From CAIQJJ01 sp964606085 (lineage in GTDB: Bacteria; Chloroflexota; Anaerolineae; Anaerolineales; UBA4823), in assembly GCA_964606085.1 (NCBI GenBank), contig CAZSFD010000016.1, forward strand, positions 6,979-70,978: 64,000 bases of DNA. The letters run 5' to 3'. The position numbers were made by a program, and so were the translations under genes. The notes below the pieces were generated by a model, which saw nothing but the letters and a program-made list of their open reading frames with translations, was not told the origin of the DNA and ran no database searches. Shown one piece after another: positions 32,269 through 40,371 of the stretch; position 1 is the stretch's first letter, and each line of letters starts with the position of its first letter.

Positions 32269-33749
32269 GGCAGGCCTCCCAACACCGTCTGGATATAAAC
32301 CGCCGGATTGCTCAACTGCGTGGCGGCCTCGCCGGCCAGCGCCAGCAGCGGTTCGGCCCACAGCCCTGCCGCCAGCGAGAACAGCGCCAGGCCGAGGGTT
32401 GCCCCCCACATCCACGGCGACGCCGGGCGCAGCGGGGCGGCCTTCTCCGCCGGGCGTTCCTTCCAGAAGGCTTCGTTCCACACCTTCGTCATCGAATAAA
32501 GCGTCATCACACTCACCCCCAGCGCTACAGCCACGATCCAAAAGCTGTGCCGTTCAAAACCGGCCACCACCAGGGCCAGTTTGGCGAAGAAGCCCGAAAG
32601 CGGCGGCAGCCCGGCCAGCGAGAGCGCCGGGAGCAAGAACAGCAGCGCCAGGCCGAAACGAGCGGCATACAATCCGCCCAATTCTTTCAAGTTGAACGAT
32701 CCCTGCACCTGGTTGACCATTCCCGCCACCAAAAAGAGCGCCGTTTTCGCCAAAATCACATGGACGAGGAAGTACACGCCTGCCGCCAGGGCCGCCGGGT
32801 TGTACAGGCCGAGCGCCATCAGCAGGTAGCCGATCTGGCTGACGATGTGGAAGGAGAGCAGCCGCCGCAGGTCGGTTTGCGCCGCCGCACCGAAGACGCC
32901 GATTCCCATCGTCAGGGCGGCCAAAACCAGAAGTAGGGTGTGGGTAAATTCGCCGCCGGGGATGAAGATGAGCGTGAAGATGCGGAACAGGGCGTATACG
33001 CCCACTTTGGTCAGCAGGCCCGAAAAGAGCGCTGTCACCGTCACCGGCGGGGTGTGATACGAAGCCGGCAGCCAGAAGAAGAGCGGGAAAATGGCCGATT
33101 TGATGCCAAAGGCCACCAGGTACAACACCGCCACCAGCGTCACCTGCCCGGCGGTGCGCATTTCGGCCAGGCGCACGGCCAGGTCGGCCATGTTGAGCGT
33201 ACCGGCCAGGTTGTAGGTGAGGCCAATGGCCGAGAGGAACAGCGTGGAGGAGAGCAGGTTGAGGATGACGTACTTGATCGCCCCCTCCAATTGCTGGCGC
33301 TCGCCGCCCAGGGCGATCAGCACGAAGGAGGACATCAGCATCACCTCGAACCACACGTACAGGTTGAACAGATCGCCGGTGGTGAAGGCCCCGTTGACGC
33401 CCAACAGCAGGAAGAAGAACAGCGGCGTGTACCCGAAGCGCAGCCGCCGCTCGTCTATGCCGGCCTGCCCGTAGACGGCCACGGCCAGCGCCACCAGCGC
33501 CGCAACCGCCACCAGGATGGCGCTGAACAAATCTACCACCAGGCTGATGCCAAACGGGGCCGGCCAGTTGCCCACCTGCATCACCTGGATGCCCGCCTGC
33601 CGCACCGTGACCAGCAGGCTGAGCGCGGCAGCCGTGATGGCGGCGCTGCCGAGCAGGGCCAGCGCCCGCTGGATGCGCGGCAAATTCCAGGCCAACAGGC
33701 ACAGCACGCCAAACATCAGCGGCAGCAAGACCGGCAGGGCCACAATCAT
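32265..33749 (-). CDS. mrpD: Mrp Na+/H+ antiporter subunit D
   Basis: The 494-residue subunit belongs to the NuoM/NuoN-like proton-translocating family with about fourteen helices. Visible are the VWFEVMLMSSFVL segment with the helix-5 glutamate, the KSAIFPLFFWLPASYHTPP loop with the helix-7 lysine, and LLSFHIVSQIGYLLMALG. It forms one of the two large ion-pumping subunits of the Mrp complex in the cytoplasmic membrane. Overlaps with mrpE and mrpC are 4 bp each. Confidence 0.95.
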   Translation of the reverse strand: MIVALPVLLPLMFGVLCLLAWNLPRIQRALALLGSAAITAAALSLLVTVRQAGIQVMQVGNWPAPFGISLVVDLFSAILVAVAALVALAVAVYGQAGIDERRLRFGYTPLFFFLLLGVNGAFTTGDLFNLYVWFEVMLMSSFVLIALGGERQQLEGAIKYVILNLLSSTLFLSAIGLTYNLAGTLNMADLAVRLAEMRTAGQVTLVAVLYLVAFGIKSAIFPLFFWLPASYHTPPVTVTALFSGLLTKVGVYALFRIFTLIFIPGGEFTHTLLLVLAALTMGIGVFGAAAQTDLRRLLSFHIVSQIGYLLMALGLYNPAALAAGVYFLVHVILAKTALFLVAGMVNQVQGSFNLKELGGLYAARFGLALLFLLPALSLAGLPPLSGFFAKLALVVAGFERHSFWIVAVALGVSVMTLYSMTKVWNEAFWKERPAEKAAPLRPASPWMWGATLGLALFSLAAGLWAEPLLALAGEAATQLSNPAVYIQTVLGGLP

Positions 33750-34177
33750 GCCTGGGCCTCCAGGGTGGATGTCTGGCCGAGGTCGGCATCGAGGCGTTCT
33801 TCGGGGGCGATCAGGTCGGGTTCTTCACAGGGGATGTCGGTGATGTGCATGGTTTCGAGATCGTCGGTGGCGGTGGCCTGGTAGACCTGGCGCAGCAATG
33901 TGACGGCGAAGGCGGTCACACCAAAGCTGATCACGATGGCGGTCAGGATCAACGCCTGCGGCACGGGGTCGGCGTACACGGCGGGCGGCTGCTGGCTGCC
34001 AGCGGCCACCAACGGCGGGCGGGCGGGGATCAGTTCTGCCGAGTTGAGCAGCAGCAGGTTGACGGCGTAACCGAGCAGCAGCAGGCCCACCAAAATCTTC
34101 ACCAGGCTGCGCCGCAAGATCATATACAGGCCGGCGGCAAACAAGGCTCCGGCGGTAATGGCTAACAAAAGCGTCAC
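33746..34177 (-). CDS. mrpC: Mrp Na+/H+ antiporter subunit C
   Basis: The 143-residue NuoK-like protein has three helices with the LVKILVGLLLLGYAVNLLL segment and DPVPQALILTAIVISFGVTA, both typical of MnhC/MrpC. A polar acidic tail of about 40 residues extends past the usual end. The stop of mrpB lies 1 bp before its start. Confidence 0.94.
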   Translation of the reverse strand: MTLLLAITAGALFAAGLYMILRRSLVKILVGLLLLGYAVNLLLLNSAELIPARPPLVAAGSQQPPAVYADPVPQALILTAIVISFGVTAFAVTLLRQVYQATATDDLETMHITDIPCEEPDLIAPEERLDADLGQTSTLEAQA

Positions 34178-34178
34178 G

Positions 34179-34589
34179 TCAGTCCTCCGCCAGGGTGAGC
34201 AGCATCCACAACACCACGCCGATCACCACAAAATACACGCCCACGTCGAAGAGCAGCGGCGTGCCAACCTTGCCAATCACGGGGATGGGCGTCTTCAGCC
34301 ACAGGCCGGTCATCAGGGGGTAGTCAAACAGCATGGGGATCAGCCCGCTGATCAACGCCGCCAGCAGGCCCACGCCGATCCAGGTCAGCGGCGGCAGGGG
34401 CAGCAAGCGCCGCAGGGCGCTGGGGGCGTTGGCGATGGCGTAGAGCATGAAGGCGCTGGCCGCCACCAGCCCGCCCACGAAGCCGCCGCCCACTTCGTTG
34501 TGCCCGCGCAGCAGCAAAAAGACCGAAAAGACCAGCATCAACGGCATGAGATAACGAGCGGCCAGGGGGAGCAGGAAGGATCGCTGCAT
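34179..34589 (-). CDS. mrpB: Mrp Na+/H+ antiporter subunit B
   Basis: The 136-residue protein shows the MnhB pattern: LMLVFSVFLLLRGHNEVGGG-FVGGL near the N-terminus, KVGTPLLFDVGVYFVVIGVV near the C-terminus, four membrane helices in all. It follows mrpA with a 3-bp gap. Confidence 0.94.
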   Translation of the reverse strand: MQRSFLLPLAARYLMPLMLVFSVFLLLRGHNEVGGGFVGGLVAASAFMLYAIANAPSALRRLLPLPPLTWIGVGLLAALISGLIPMLFDYPLMTGLWLKTPIPVIGKVGTPLLFDVGVYFVVIGVVLWMLLTLAED

Positions 34590-34592
34590 GGG

Positions 34593-36917
34593 CTACGGCT
34601 CCTTGCGGGTGCGCCCGGCAGTCAGGCGGATCAGGGTATACACGCCGACGGCGGCAATCGCCAGCACGGTGATCTCGCCGAGGGTGTCGAAGCCGCGGAA
34701 ATCCACCAAAATCACGTTGACGATGTTGCGCCCGTTGGCCTGCGGCAGGCTGTTCTCGGCAAAATAGGCCGCCAGCCGCGATTCGGCATCGTGCGCGGAG
34801 ACGATCAGCATCAACAGCGTCATCAGCAGGCCGCCGGCCAACGCCACCACGCCATCGAAAAGACGCGTGCGGCGCTGGCTCAACTGGCTGAAGCGCGGCA
34901 GGCGGTAGATCACCAGCACGAACAGGATCACCGTCAGCGTCTCGATGGCGAACTGCACCATCGCTAAATCGGGGGCGCTGTAAAGCAGGAACAACAGGGC
35001 GATGCTGAAGCCAATCGAACCGAGCAGGGCAATCGCCGCCAGGCGCGATTTGGCCCGCGTGACCAGGAAAGCGGCGGTCAGAATGATGCCGATCAAAACC
35101 ACATCGTAAAAGCGCGGCAGAGCGCCCACTTCAAAGGGGATGGTCACATCCAGCAGCCAGCCCGTCAGCAGCGCCAGGCCGAGGGTGAACAGCACCACCA
35201 CCAGCACGTAATGGCGCAGATGCCCGCTTTGCAACCACTCGGTCTGCCAGGCGGCGAAGGATGTGATGGCGTGCAGACTGCGCGGGTAGAGGGCGGCCGG
35301 CCCGAACGGCGCTGCGGCGTGCCAGGCGGAAATTGCCAACGGCTGCCAGCGCCGCCAGGCGGCCAGCAGCACAGCCGCCAGCAGCACGGTCACGCCGCTC
35401 AGGATCAACATCGGTGTGATGCCATGCCACAGCGAGAGCTTGACCTTGACGGCGGTTTGCGCCACCGCCAGGGCCGCGGGAGCGATCAGCCAATCGCCAG
35501 CCCACTGCGGCAGCACGCCCAACACGAAACCCGCCCCCGCCAGCAGCAGCGGCGGCAGCCACAGGCCGGGCGGCCCTTCGTGGGGATGCAGTTCCCTGCC
35601 GGGCTGGCCCCAAAACGGGATCGCCCCCACCCAGGCGGCCACTATCACCATCGCCACATTGGCGATCAGCGCCAGCGCGGTGATCAGCAGCGGCCAGGCG
35701 GCTTCAAGCGTGGTTTCGTAGAAGAGTTCTTTGCTGAGGAAGCCGAAAAGCGGCGGCAGCCCGGCCATCGAGAGCGCCGCCAGGCCGGCGGCAGCCGCCG
35801 TGAAGGGCATGGCGCGCCCCAGGCCGCCCAACTCGTGAATATCGCGTGTGTGGACGGCGTGATCTACCCCACCCGCCACCAGGAAGAGCGCCCCTTTGTA
35901 GAGCGCGTGGGCCACGAGGAAGACGATGGCCGTTTTGACCGCCAGGGGGCTGGCCAGGCCGAGGAGCAAAGTCAGCCCGCCGAGCGAGGCCACGGTGGTG
36001 TAGGCCAGCAGGCGTTTCAGGTCGGTTTGCGCCAGGGCCAGCAGCGCCCCGCCGGTGAGTGTGATCAGGCCGATAGTGGTCAGGGCGGTGGGCCACCACG
36101 CCAGGCCGCTCAACACCGGGAAGAGCCGCGCCAGCAGGTAAATGCCAGCCTTGACCATAGTGGCCGAATGCAGGTAGGCGCTGACGGGGGTGGGCGCTTC
36201 CATGGCGTTGGGCAGCCAAAAGTGGAAGGGGAACTGCGCCGATTTGCTCATTGCCCCGATCAAAATCAACCCGAAGGCTGCCAGGGCCAGGGGGCTGGCC
36301 TGTATATTGTCAGCCTGGGCGACCCAGGCGGCGATCTCGAACGTGCCGCTGATCTGCGCCAGCAGGGCCAGCCCGGCCAGCAGCGCCAGCCCGCCCGACC
36401 CGGTGACGAGCAGGGCCTGCCAGGCGGCTGCCCGCGCCGCCGGTTTGTGATGCTCGAAGCCGATCAAGAAAAAGGAGGAGATGCTGGTTAATTCCCAAAA
36501 GACGAACAGCAGCAGGGCATTGCCGCTCAACACCACCCCCAGCATGGCGGTCATAAACAGCAAAATCAGGCCGTAAAAGCGTTCGAGCGCCGGATGATCG
36601 TGCAGATACGCGCCCCCGTAGATGATCACCAGCGCGCCGATGCCAGAGACCAGCAGCCCCATCACCAGCGCCAGCCCATCCACGCTGAAGGTGAAGGCCA
36701 GGCCCAGGCTGCCCACCCACGGCCAGCTTGCCGTGAGCGCTTTGCCTGCCGCCACCGCAGGAATCATCAGGCACAACTCGACAAAGACTGCCAGCGGGTA
36801 GAGCGCTAATAACACCGCCGCCTGGCGCGGCCAGCGGCGGTGGATCAGCGGGGCCAGGGCGGTCAGCGCAATCCCACTGCAGAGGGTCAGGGCGAGGAAG
36901 GAGATGGGTTCATTCAT
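34593..36917 (-). CDS. mrpA: Mrp Na+/H+ antiporter subunit A
   Basis: The 774-residue subunit is NuoL-like, with about twenty helices. The core has FVFWELTSISSFFLIGFEHH (helix-5 Glu), KSAQFPFHFWLPNAMEAPTP (helix-7 Lys and loop), and LLAYTTVASLGGLTLLLG. The C-terminal part includes the DUF4040 segment (YSAPDLAMVQFAIETLTVIL) and an MnhB-N-like end (VNVILVDFRGFDTLGEITVL), as in full-length MrpA. It pumps H+/Na+ as the first gene of mrpA-G and serves pH and sodium homeostasis. Start: ATG at 36917 (MNEPISFLAL); an ATG at 36953 adds 12 residues. A 7-bp hairpin (36932-36950) lies between the two. Confidence 0.95.
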   Translation of the reverse strand: MNEPISFLALTLCSGIALTALAPLIHRRWPRQAAVLLALYPLAVFVELCLMIPAVAAGKALTASWPWVGSLGLAFTFSVDGLALVMGLLVSGIGALVIIYGGAYLHDHPALERFYGLILLFMTAMLGVVLSGNALLLFVFWELTSISSFFLIGFEHHKPAARAAAWQALLVTGSGGLALLAGLALLAQISGTFEIAAWVAQADNIQASPLALAAFGLILIGAMSKSAQFPFHFWLPNAMEAPTPVSAYLHSATMVKAGIYLLARLFPVLSGLAWWPTALTTIGLITLTGGALLALAQTDLKRLLAYTTVASLGGLTLLLGLASPLAVKTAIVFLVAHALYKGALFLVAGGVDHAVHTRDIHELGGLGRAMPFTAAAAGLAALSMAGLPPLFGFLSKELFYETTLEAAWPLLITALALIANVAMVIVAAWVGAIPFWGQPGRELHPHEGPPGLWLPPLLLAGAGFVLGVLPQWAGDWLIAPAALAVAQTAVKVKLSLWHGITPMLILSGVTVLLAAVLLAAWRRWQPLAISAWHAAAPFGPAALYPRSLHAITSFAAWQTEWLQSGHLRHYVLVVVLFTLGLALLTGWLLDVTIPFEVGALPRFYDVVLIGIILTAAFLVTRAKSRLAAIALLGSIGFSIALLFLLYSAPDLAMVQFAIETLTVILFVLVIYRLPRFSQLSQRRTRLFDGVVALAGGLLMTLLMLIVSAHDAESRLAAYFAENSLPQANGRNIVNVILVDFRGFDTLGEITVLAIAAVGVYTLIRLTAGRTRKEP

Positions 36918-36965
36918 CGGAGAGCCTGCCAGTAAGATGTTCAATCTTACCATGCGGGAGGAGGG

Positions 36966-37106
36966 TCATGGCAATTCAGGCAATAGCCAAAAAATTACCG
37001 ACACATGGCAAGCCTGATATGCCGATTCGAGCAAACCAGGACCAAGCGAACGGTGAACTTTAATGGCCGCATCCACAATTTCGTGAGCCACACTCTCAAT
37101 GTCCAT
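36966..37106 (-). pseudogene. Truncated GxxExxY protein gene (46 codons)
   Basis: From the ATG at 37106 the frame reads MDIESVAHEIVDAAIKVHRS then LGPGLLESAYQACHV. This is the normal start of the GxxExxY family (about 125 residues, restriction-endonuclease-like fold) with its namesake motif GLLESAY. It then runs into unrelated sequence and stops at 36966, so roughly two-thirds is missing. AGAGG lies upstream. A 9-bp stem-loop (37140-37163) and a MITE-like element lie close by. Confidence 0.6.
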
Positions 37107-37197
37107 GCCCTATTCCTCTCTTATTCTATTCGGCGCGAAGATGCTGCGATACAACGCAGCATCTGGATCAAAATGACACCTTCTTCAACCTTTAAAC

Positions 37198-37377
37198 GCA
37201 ATAGCGCAAAACTTACTACACGCTATTGGACAAGTCGGTATGTCATTCCGAACGGAGTGAGGAATCCCTAAAACATTGGCTTTTCCGAATACTGAAGGGC
37301 AAAAAACTAGCTCGATAGGGATTCCTCGTCGCTTCGCTCCTCGGAATGACACGCCATAGTAAGTTATGCGCTATTGC
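37198..37377. mobile_element. MITE-like element (180 bp) with 8-bp target duplication
   Basis: The 21-bp terminal inverted repeats begin GCAATAGCGCA and end AACTTACTA, at 37198-37218 and 37357-37377, with a single mismatch. CTTTAAAC flanks the element on both sides (37190-37197 and 37378-37385) as a target-site duplication. Inside, a second imperfect inverted repeat of about 30 bases (GTCATTCCGA ... GGAATCCCT, 37242-37269 and 37317-37350) faces a short centre. There is no coding capacity. The 468-bp spacer 36954-37421 thus holds the GxxExxY remnant, this element, and a 35-bp AT/GC-mixed tail without a gene. Confidence 0.8.
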
Positions 37378-37421
37378 CTTTAAACAATCCCTCGCGTTCT
37401 TCGCGCCCTTCGCGGTGAACT

Positions 37422-38234
37422 TTACTTCAGTTGCCCCAACAACTTTTTGATCGCATTCGCCGCCACGCCAAACAGTTCCGGGCCGCCGCCGGGCAGGCTG
37501 TGGGCCAGGTGCGGCTCAATGGAAGCAAAACCCTCGAAGCCAGCCTGGTGCAGCTCGGCCAGGATTTCAGGCAGTTTGCCGTCGCCTTCACCGGCGGGGG
37601 TCACGCTGCCATCGGCGTAGCGGGCATCTTTGATGTGCAGGTAAACGGTGTGCTTTTTGAGCAGGTCGAAGGCGTGGGGATAGGTTTCGACATCGCACTG
37701 CACGAAGTTGGCAGGATCAAAGGTGGCTTTGACGTATGGGCAGTTGAGCGTTTCGAGCAGGTCGAGGCAGCGCTCGGCGGTGTCGCCGTAGATGTGCTTT
37801 TCGTTTTCGTGCAGCAAAGTGACTCCCGCGCCCTTGCTGGTTTCGACAAAGCTCAACCAGCGGCGCAGCACTTCGTCGCGGTAGATGGCGGGGTCGTCGC
37901 CTTCGGGGATGAAGAAGCTGAACATGCGGATGTATTTCGTCTCGAGGGCGTGGGCCACTTCGAGGGTGTATTTGAAGCGATCCAGATGCGGGGCGAACTC
38001 GTCGGTGATGCCGATCTTGCCAATCGGCGAACCCACCGCAGAGACGCCCATGCCGGCATCGGCCAGTTTCTGGTGGGCGGCCTTCACTTCGGGCAGGGGA
38101 TAATCTACAATACCGCGGCCTTCCATGCCGCGAAATTCCAGGTAACGCACGTCGTTCGCCAGCATAACCTGGATTTGTTCATCGAGAATGGGGGAGATTT
38201 CGTCGCCAAAGGCGGAGAGGGTGAATTGGGACAT
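37422..38234 (-). CDS. Sugar phosphate isomerase/epimerase (TIM barrel)
   Basis: The 270-residue protein has the xylose isomerase-like barrel pattern: YLEFRGMEGRGI at strand 2, YIRMFSFFIPEGDD, VTLLHENEKHIYGDT (metal Glu), VKATFDPANFVQCD (Asp), VYLHIKDARY (His) and FEGFASIEPHL (last Glu). It probably isomerises a keto sugar using a divalent metal. It is last in the LacI-controlled group lacI, URO-D gene, aldo/keto reductase, isomerase. GGAG precedes the ATG. It is only distantly related to the isomerase at 29190. Confidence 0.9.
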   Translation of the reverse strand: MSQFTLSAFGDEISPILDEQIQVMLANDVRYLEFRGMEGRGIVDYPLPEVKAAHQKLADAGMGVSAVGSPIGKIGITDEFAPHLDRFKYTLEVAHALETKYIRMFSFFIPEGDDPAIYRDEVLRRWLSFVETSKGAGVTLLHENEKHIYGDTAERCLDLLETLNCPYVKATFDPANFVQCDVETYPHAFDLLKKHTVYLHIKDARYADGSVTPAGEGDGKLPEILAELHQAGFEGFASIEPHLAHSLPGGGPELFGVAANAIKKLLGQLK

Positions 38235-38261
38235 GGGGGACTCCAGATTTAATTCCTGATT

Positions 38262-38315
38262 GTGGATTTCTGATTGTTGATTGAATGGGCCATCAACCAG
38301 AAATTAGAAATCCAC
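38262..38315. repeat. Imperfect intergenic palindrome
   Basis: GTGGATTTCTGATTGTTGAT (38262-38281) faces a near complement at 38292-38315 with a short insertion in one arm. It lies between the aldo/keto reductase end and the isomerase start and may be one more copy of a dispersed short repeat. Confidence 0.55.
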
Positions 38316-38321
38316 TATTTC

Positions 38322-39167
38322 TCAGGCCCACTTGGGCGAGGTATCGGGGTTCCAGGCAGATGGGACGACTGAATAAGCTTCATCCAACCCGGCGATGGTT
38401 TGCATATCTTCGGCGGAAAGCTCAAAATCGAAGATGTTGGCGTTTTCGAGGATGCGCTCGCGGCGCACCGATTTGGGGATAATCACAGCTTCGTACTGCA
38501 AAGCCCAACGCAGGGCCACCTGGGCGGCTGTCTTGCCATATTTCTGGCCGATCACAGCCAGGCTGTCGTCATCGGCGCGTTTGCCGCGGCCCAGGGTGCT
38601 GTAGGCTTCGACGACGATGCCTTTGGCGCGGCAGTAGTTGACCAGTTCGGGGCGCTGGTGGAAGGGGCTGAGTTCGATCTGGTTGACCGCAGGGACGATG
38701 TCAGTCTGGGCGAGGAGTTCATCCAGGTGGCGGATGGTGAAGTTGCTGACGCCGATGGCGCGGGCTTTGCCCATTTCCAGCAACCGGGTCAGGGCGCGGT
38801 AGGTTTCGTTGCGCAGGCCCGCGACCGGCCAGTGAACAAGATACAAATCGAGATAATCCATTCCGAGGCGTTCCAGTGAGGCATCGCAGGCTTGCAGGGT
38901 GGTATCGTAGCCCTGGTCGTCGTTCCAGACCTTGGTGGTGACGAAGATTTCGCCACGCGGCACGCCGCTGGTGCGGATGGCCTTACCTACATCTTCTTCG
39001 TTCTTATAGATGCGGGCCGTGTCAATGTGGCGGTAGCCGGCTTCGAGCGCCCAACAGACAGCTTGCTGCGTCGTCTCGCCGACTTCGGCGAGGAAAGTGC
39101 CGAGGCCAAACCAGGGCATGGCAACGCCGTTGTTGAGGGTGACGGTGGATGTGATGGTGAGGGGCAT
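38322..39167 (-). CDS. Aldo/keto reductase
   Basis: The 281-residue NADPH-dependent carbonyl reductase has the tetrad in order: Asp in GYRHIDTARIY, the Tyr of the same segment, Lys in IFVTTKVWNDD, and His in LYLVHWP. GVSNFTIRHLDELL and the cofactor-site IPKSVRRERILENANIFDF are also family signatures. It resembles the 2,5-diketo-gluconate reductase branch. It stands between the URO-D gene and the isomerase in the LacI group. GGAG is 6 bases before the ATG. Confidence 0.95.
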   Translation of the reverse strand: MPLTITSTVTLNNGVAMPWFGLGTFLAEVGETTQQAVCWALEAGYRHIDTARIYKNEEDVGKAIRTSGVPRGEIFVTTKVWNDDQGYDTTLQACDASLERLGMDYLDLYLVHWPVAGLRNETYRALTRLLEMGKARAIGVSNFTIRHLDELLAQTDIVPAVNQIELSPFHQRPELVNYCRAKGIVVEAYSTLGRGKRADDDSLAVIGQKYGKTAAQVALRWALQYEAVIIPKSVRRERILENANIFDFELSAEDMQTIAGLDEAYSVVPSAWNPDTSPKWA

Positions 39168-39203
39168 GGGGTTCTCCGGGGGGTAGGTGGGTTAATCGTA
39201 ATT

Positions 39204-39227
39204 CGATATTCGTAATCACGAATATCG
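39204..39227. repeat. Short palindrome overlapping the end of the URO-D gene
   Basis: CGATATTCGT-N4-ACGAATATCG is a perfect 10-bp inverted repeat with the same core as the larger palindrome at 29989-30058. It encodes the last codons (TRYS) and the stop of the URO-D family gene. Confidence 0.75.
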
Positions 39228-40295
39228 TGTCTCTTCCTGCACACACCACATCAACCATCTCATGCGGTCAATGGTGGTGCCGGCGGCGAGGGAACCGGCG
39301 GTGGTGATGACCAGGCCGCCGGTGGCCCCGGCCTTCTCGAAATCGGAACGCACGCGCAAGCGCACGTCTTCGTCGGTGCCGTTGCGCAGGAGGAAGGGAG
39401 GAATCTGTCCGTTGATGATGGCCTCGGGCAATTTTGCGCGGATCTGGCCGGGGTCTACATCGGGGCCGTAGTTGACGCTGTTCATGCCGAGGGCGCGCTG
39501 TTCGTCGAGCAGGTGGGCCATGCTGCTGTCGGAATGTTGGTAGCGATAACCATCGGGCAGTGGAGAAAATTCGTCGAGGACGGTTTGCAGCACGGGGGCG
39601 CAGTATTGGCGGTAGAGTTTGCGGTTGAAGAGGGCGCAGTTGTCATCGGTGATCCACCAGGAGGCGGCGTCGAAACCGCTGAAAGCGCGCAGCACGCGGT
39701 TGAGTTCGACCATCTTGCGGGCCAGGATGTCGCGGAAACGGGCCATCAGGTCGGGGTGGTCGTACATCCACAGGAAGACGTGTTCGGGGTGCAGCACGGA
39801 GGTCATGATCGTGGCCGGGCCGCGGCTGCCGGTGCCGAGGGCTGGCAGGCTCTTGCCGGCAGCTTTACGAGCATCCCACTCGGCGCGGTAGTCGGCTGGC
39901 AGCGCCCATGCGGCGATGTCGGTGGCTTCGGCATGGTCGAGGATGCGGGCAAATTCGGCAGGGTCATCTGTGACGTGTTGCAACCAGGGCGTGCCGCCTT
40001 CGGTGTAGGCAAATTCACACTGAAACAAATTTTCGATGCGTTTGGGGCTGTTCTCCCAGGTATCTTCATCGAAAAAGACGCGGCCCACGCCTTCGAGGGT
40101 GAGGGCGTTGGCCTGGCGGTGAATTTCATCGCGGTAGGGCTTGTCGAAGTAGTAGCGCGGCGTTTCCACTGACACCAGTTCAAACAACCAGTGGTCATCA
40201 GGCGAAAAAGTCAGCGCACAGCGCGGCTTTTCGGTGGTGAAGGCAAAGCATTCGGCGTTTTCGGTCCAGAAGAGGGAAGGGGAGAGGGGGGCCAT
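39216..40295 (-). CDS. Uroporphyrinogen decarboxylase (URO-D) family protein
   Basis: The 359-residue protein has the URO-D-like TIM barrel seen in corrinoid-dependent methyltransferases and many uncharacterised genes in sugar loci. Features include SVETPRYYFDKPYRDEIH, LWMYDHPDLMARFRDIL, the FDAASWWITDDNCALF region, GYRYQHSDSSMAHLLDEQ and NYGPDVDPGQIRAKLPEAI. The haem-pathway active-site pattern is not visible, so it is probably not HemE. No ribosome binding site is visible; the ATG abuts an 8-bp tandem repeat. The C-terminus runs into a palindromic repeat. Confidence 0.85.
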   Translation of the reverse strand: MAPLSPSLFWTENAECFAFTTEKPRCALTFSPDDHWLFELVSVETPRYYFDKPYRDEIHRQANALTLEGVGRVFFDEDTWENSPKRIENLFQCEFAYTEGGTPWLQHVTDDPAEFARILDHAEATDIAAWALPADYRAEWDARKAAGKSLPALGTGSRGPATIMTSVLHPEHVFLWMYDHPDLMARFRDILARKMVELNRVLRAFSGFDAASWWITDDNCALFNRKLYRQYCAPVLQTVLDEFSPLPDGYRYQHSDSSMAHLLDEQRALGMNSVNYGPDVDPGQIRAKLPEAIINGQIPPFLLRNGTDEDVRLRVRSDFEKAGATGGLVITTAGSLAAGTTIDRMRWLMWCVQEETRYS

Positions 40296-40335
40296 GGGTG
40301 ACGGGGTGAGAGGGTGAAGGGGTGATGGGGTGAGG
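40296..40335. repeat. Five 8-bp units (GGGTGANN) touching the URO-D gene start codon
   Basis: Five consecutive units GGGTGACG, GGGTGAGA, GGGTGAAG, GGGTGATG and GGGTGAGG begin at the base next to the start codon of the leftward URO-D gene. They take the place of a ribosome binding site in its leader. Confidence 0.85.
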
Positions 40336-40371
40336 GGCGATTGATTATGGGGGTATGTAGCTTGCCACCTG

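Noticed and set aside
32554..33789. A 411-codon minus-strand frame alongside mrpD
   Set aside because: Same strand, other frame, Arg/Gly-rich; mrpD in the correct frame has clear NuoM-like motifs.
35211..36491. A 426-codon plus-strand frame inside mrpA
   Set aside because: Composition (Gln/Gly/Arg-rich, no hydrophobic core) is that of an antisense frame; mrpA on the other strand is unambiguous.
37005..37271. An 88-codon plus-strand frame between mrpA and the MITE
   Set aside because: It crosses the GxxExxY remnant in antisense and enters the mobile element; no family resemblance or ribosome binding site.
37240..37350. CRISPR-like repeat spacing in the 37-kb spacer
   Set aside because: The repeated words are inverted, not direct, and occur only once each side; they belong to the MITE-like element.
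39216..40295. Haem biosynthesis gene hemE
   Set aside because: The URO-D fold is present, but the haem-specific active-site blocks are not visible and the locus is a LacI-type sugar cluster.
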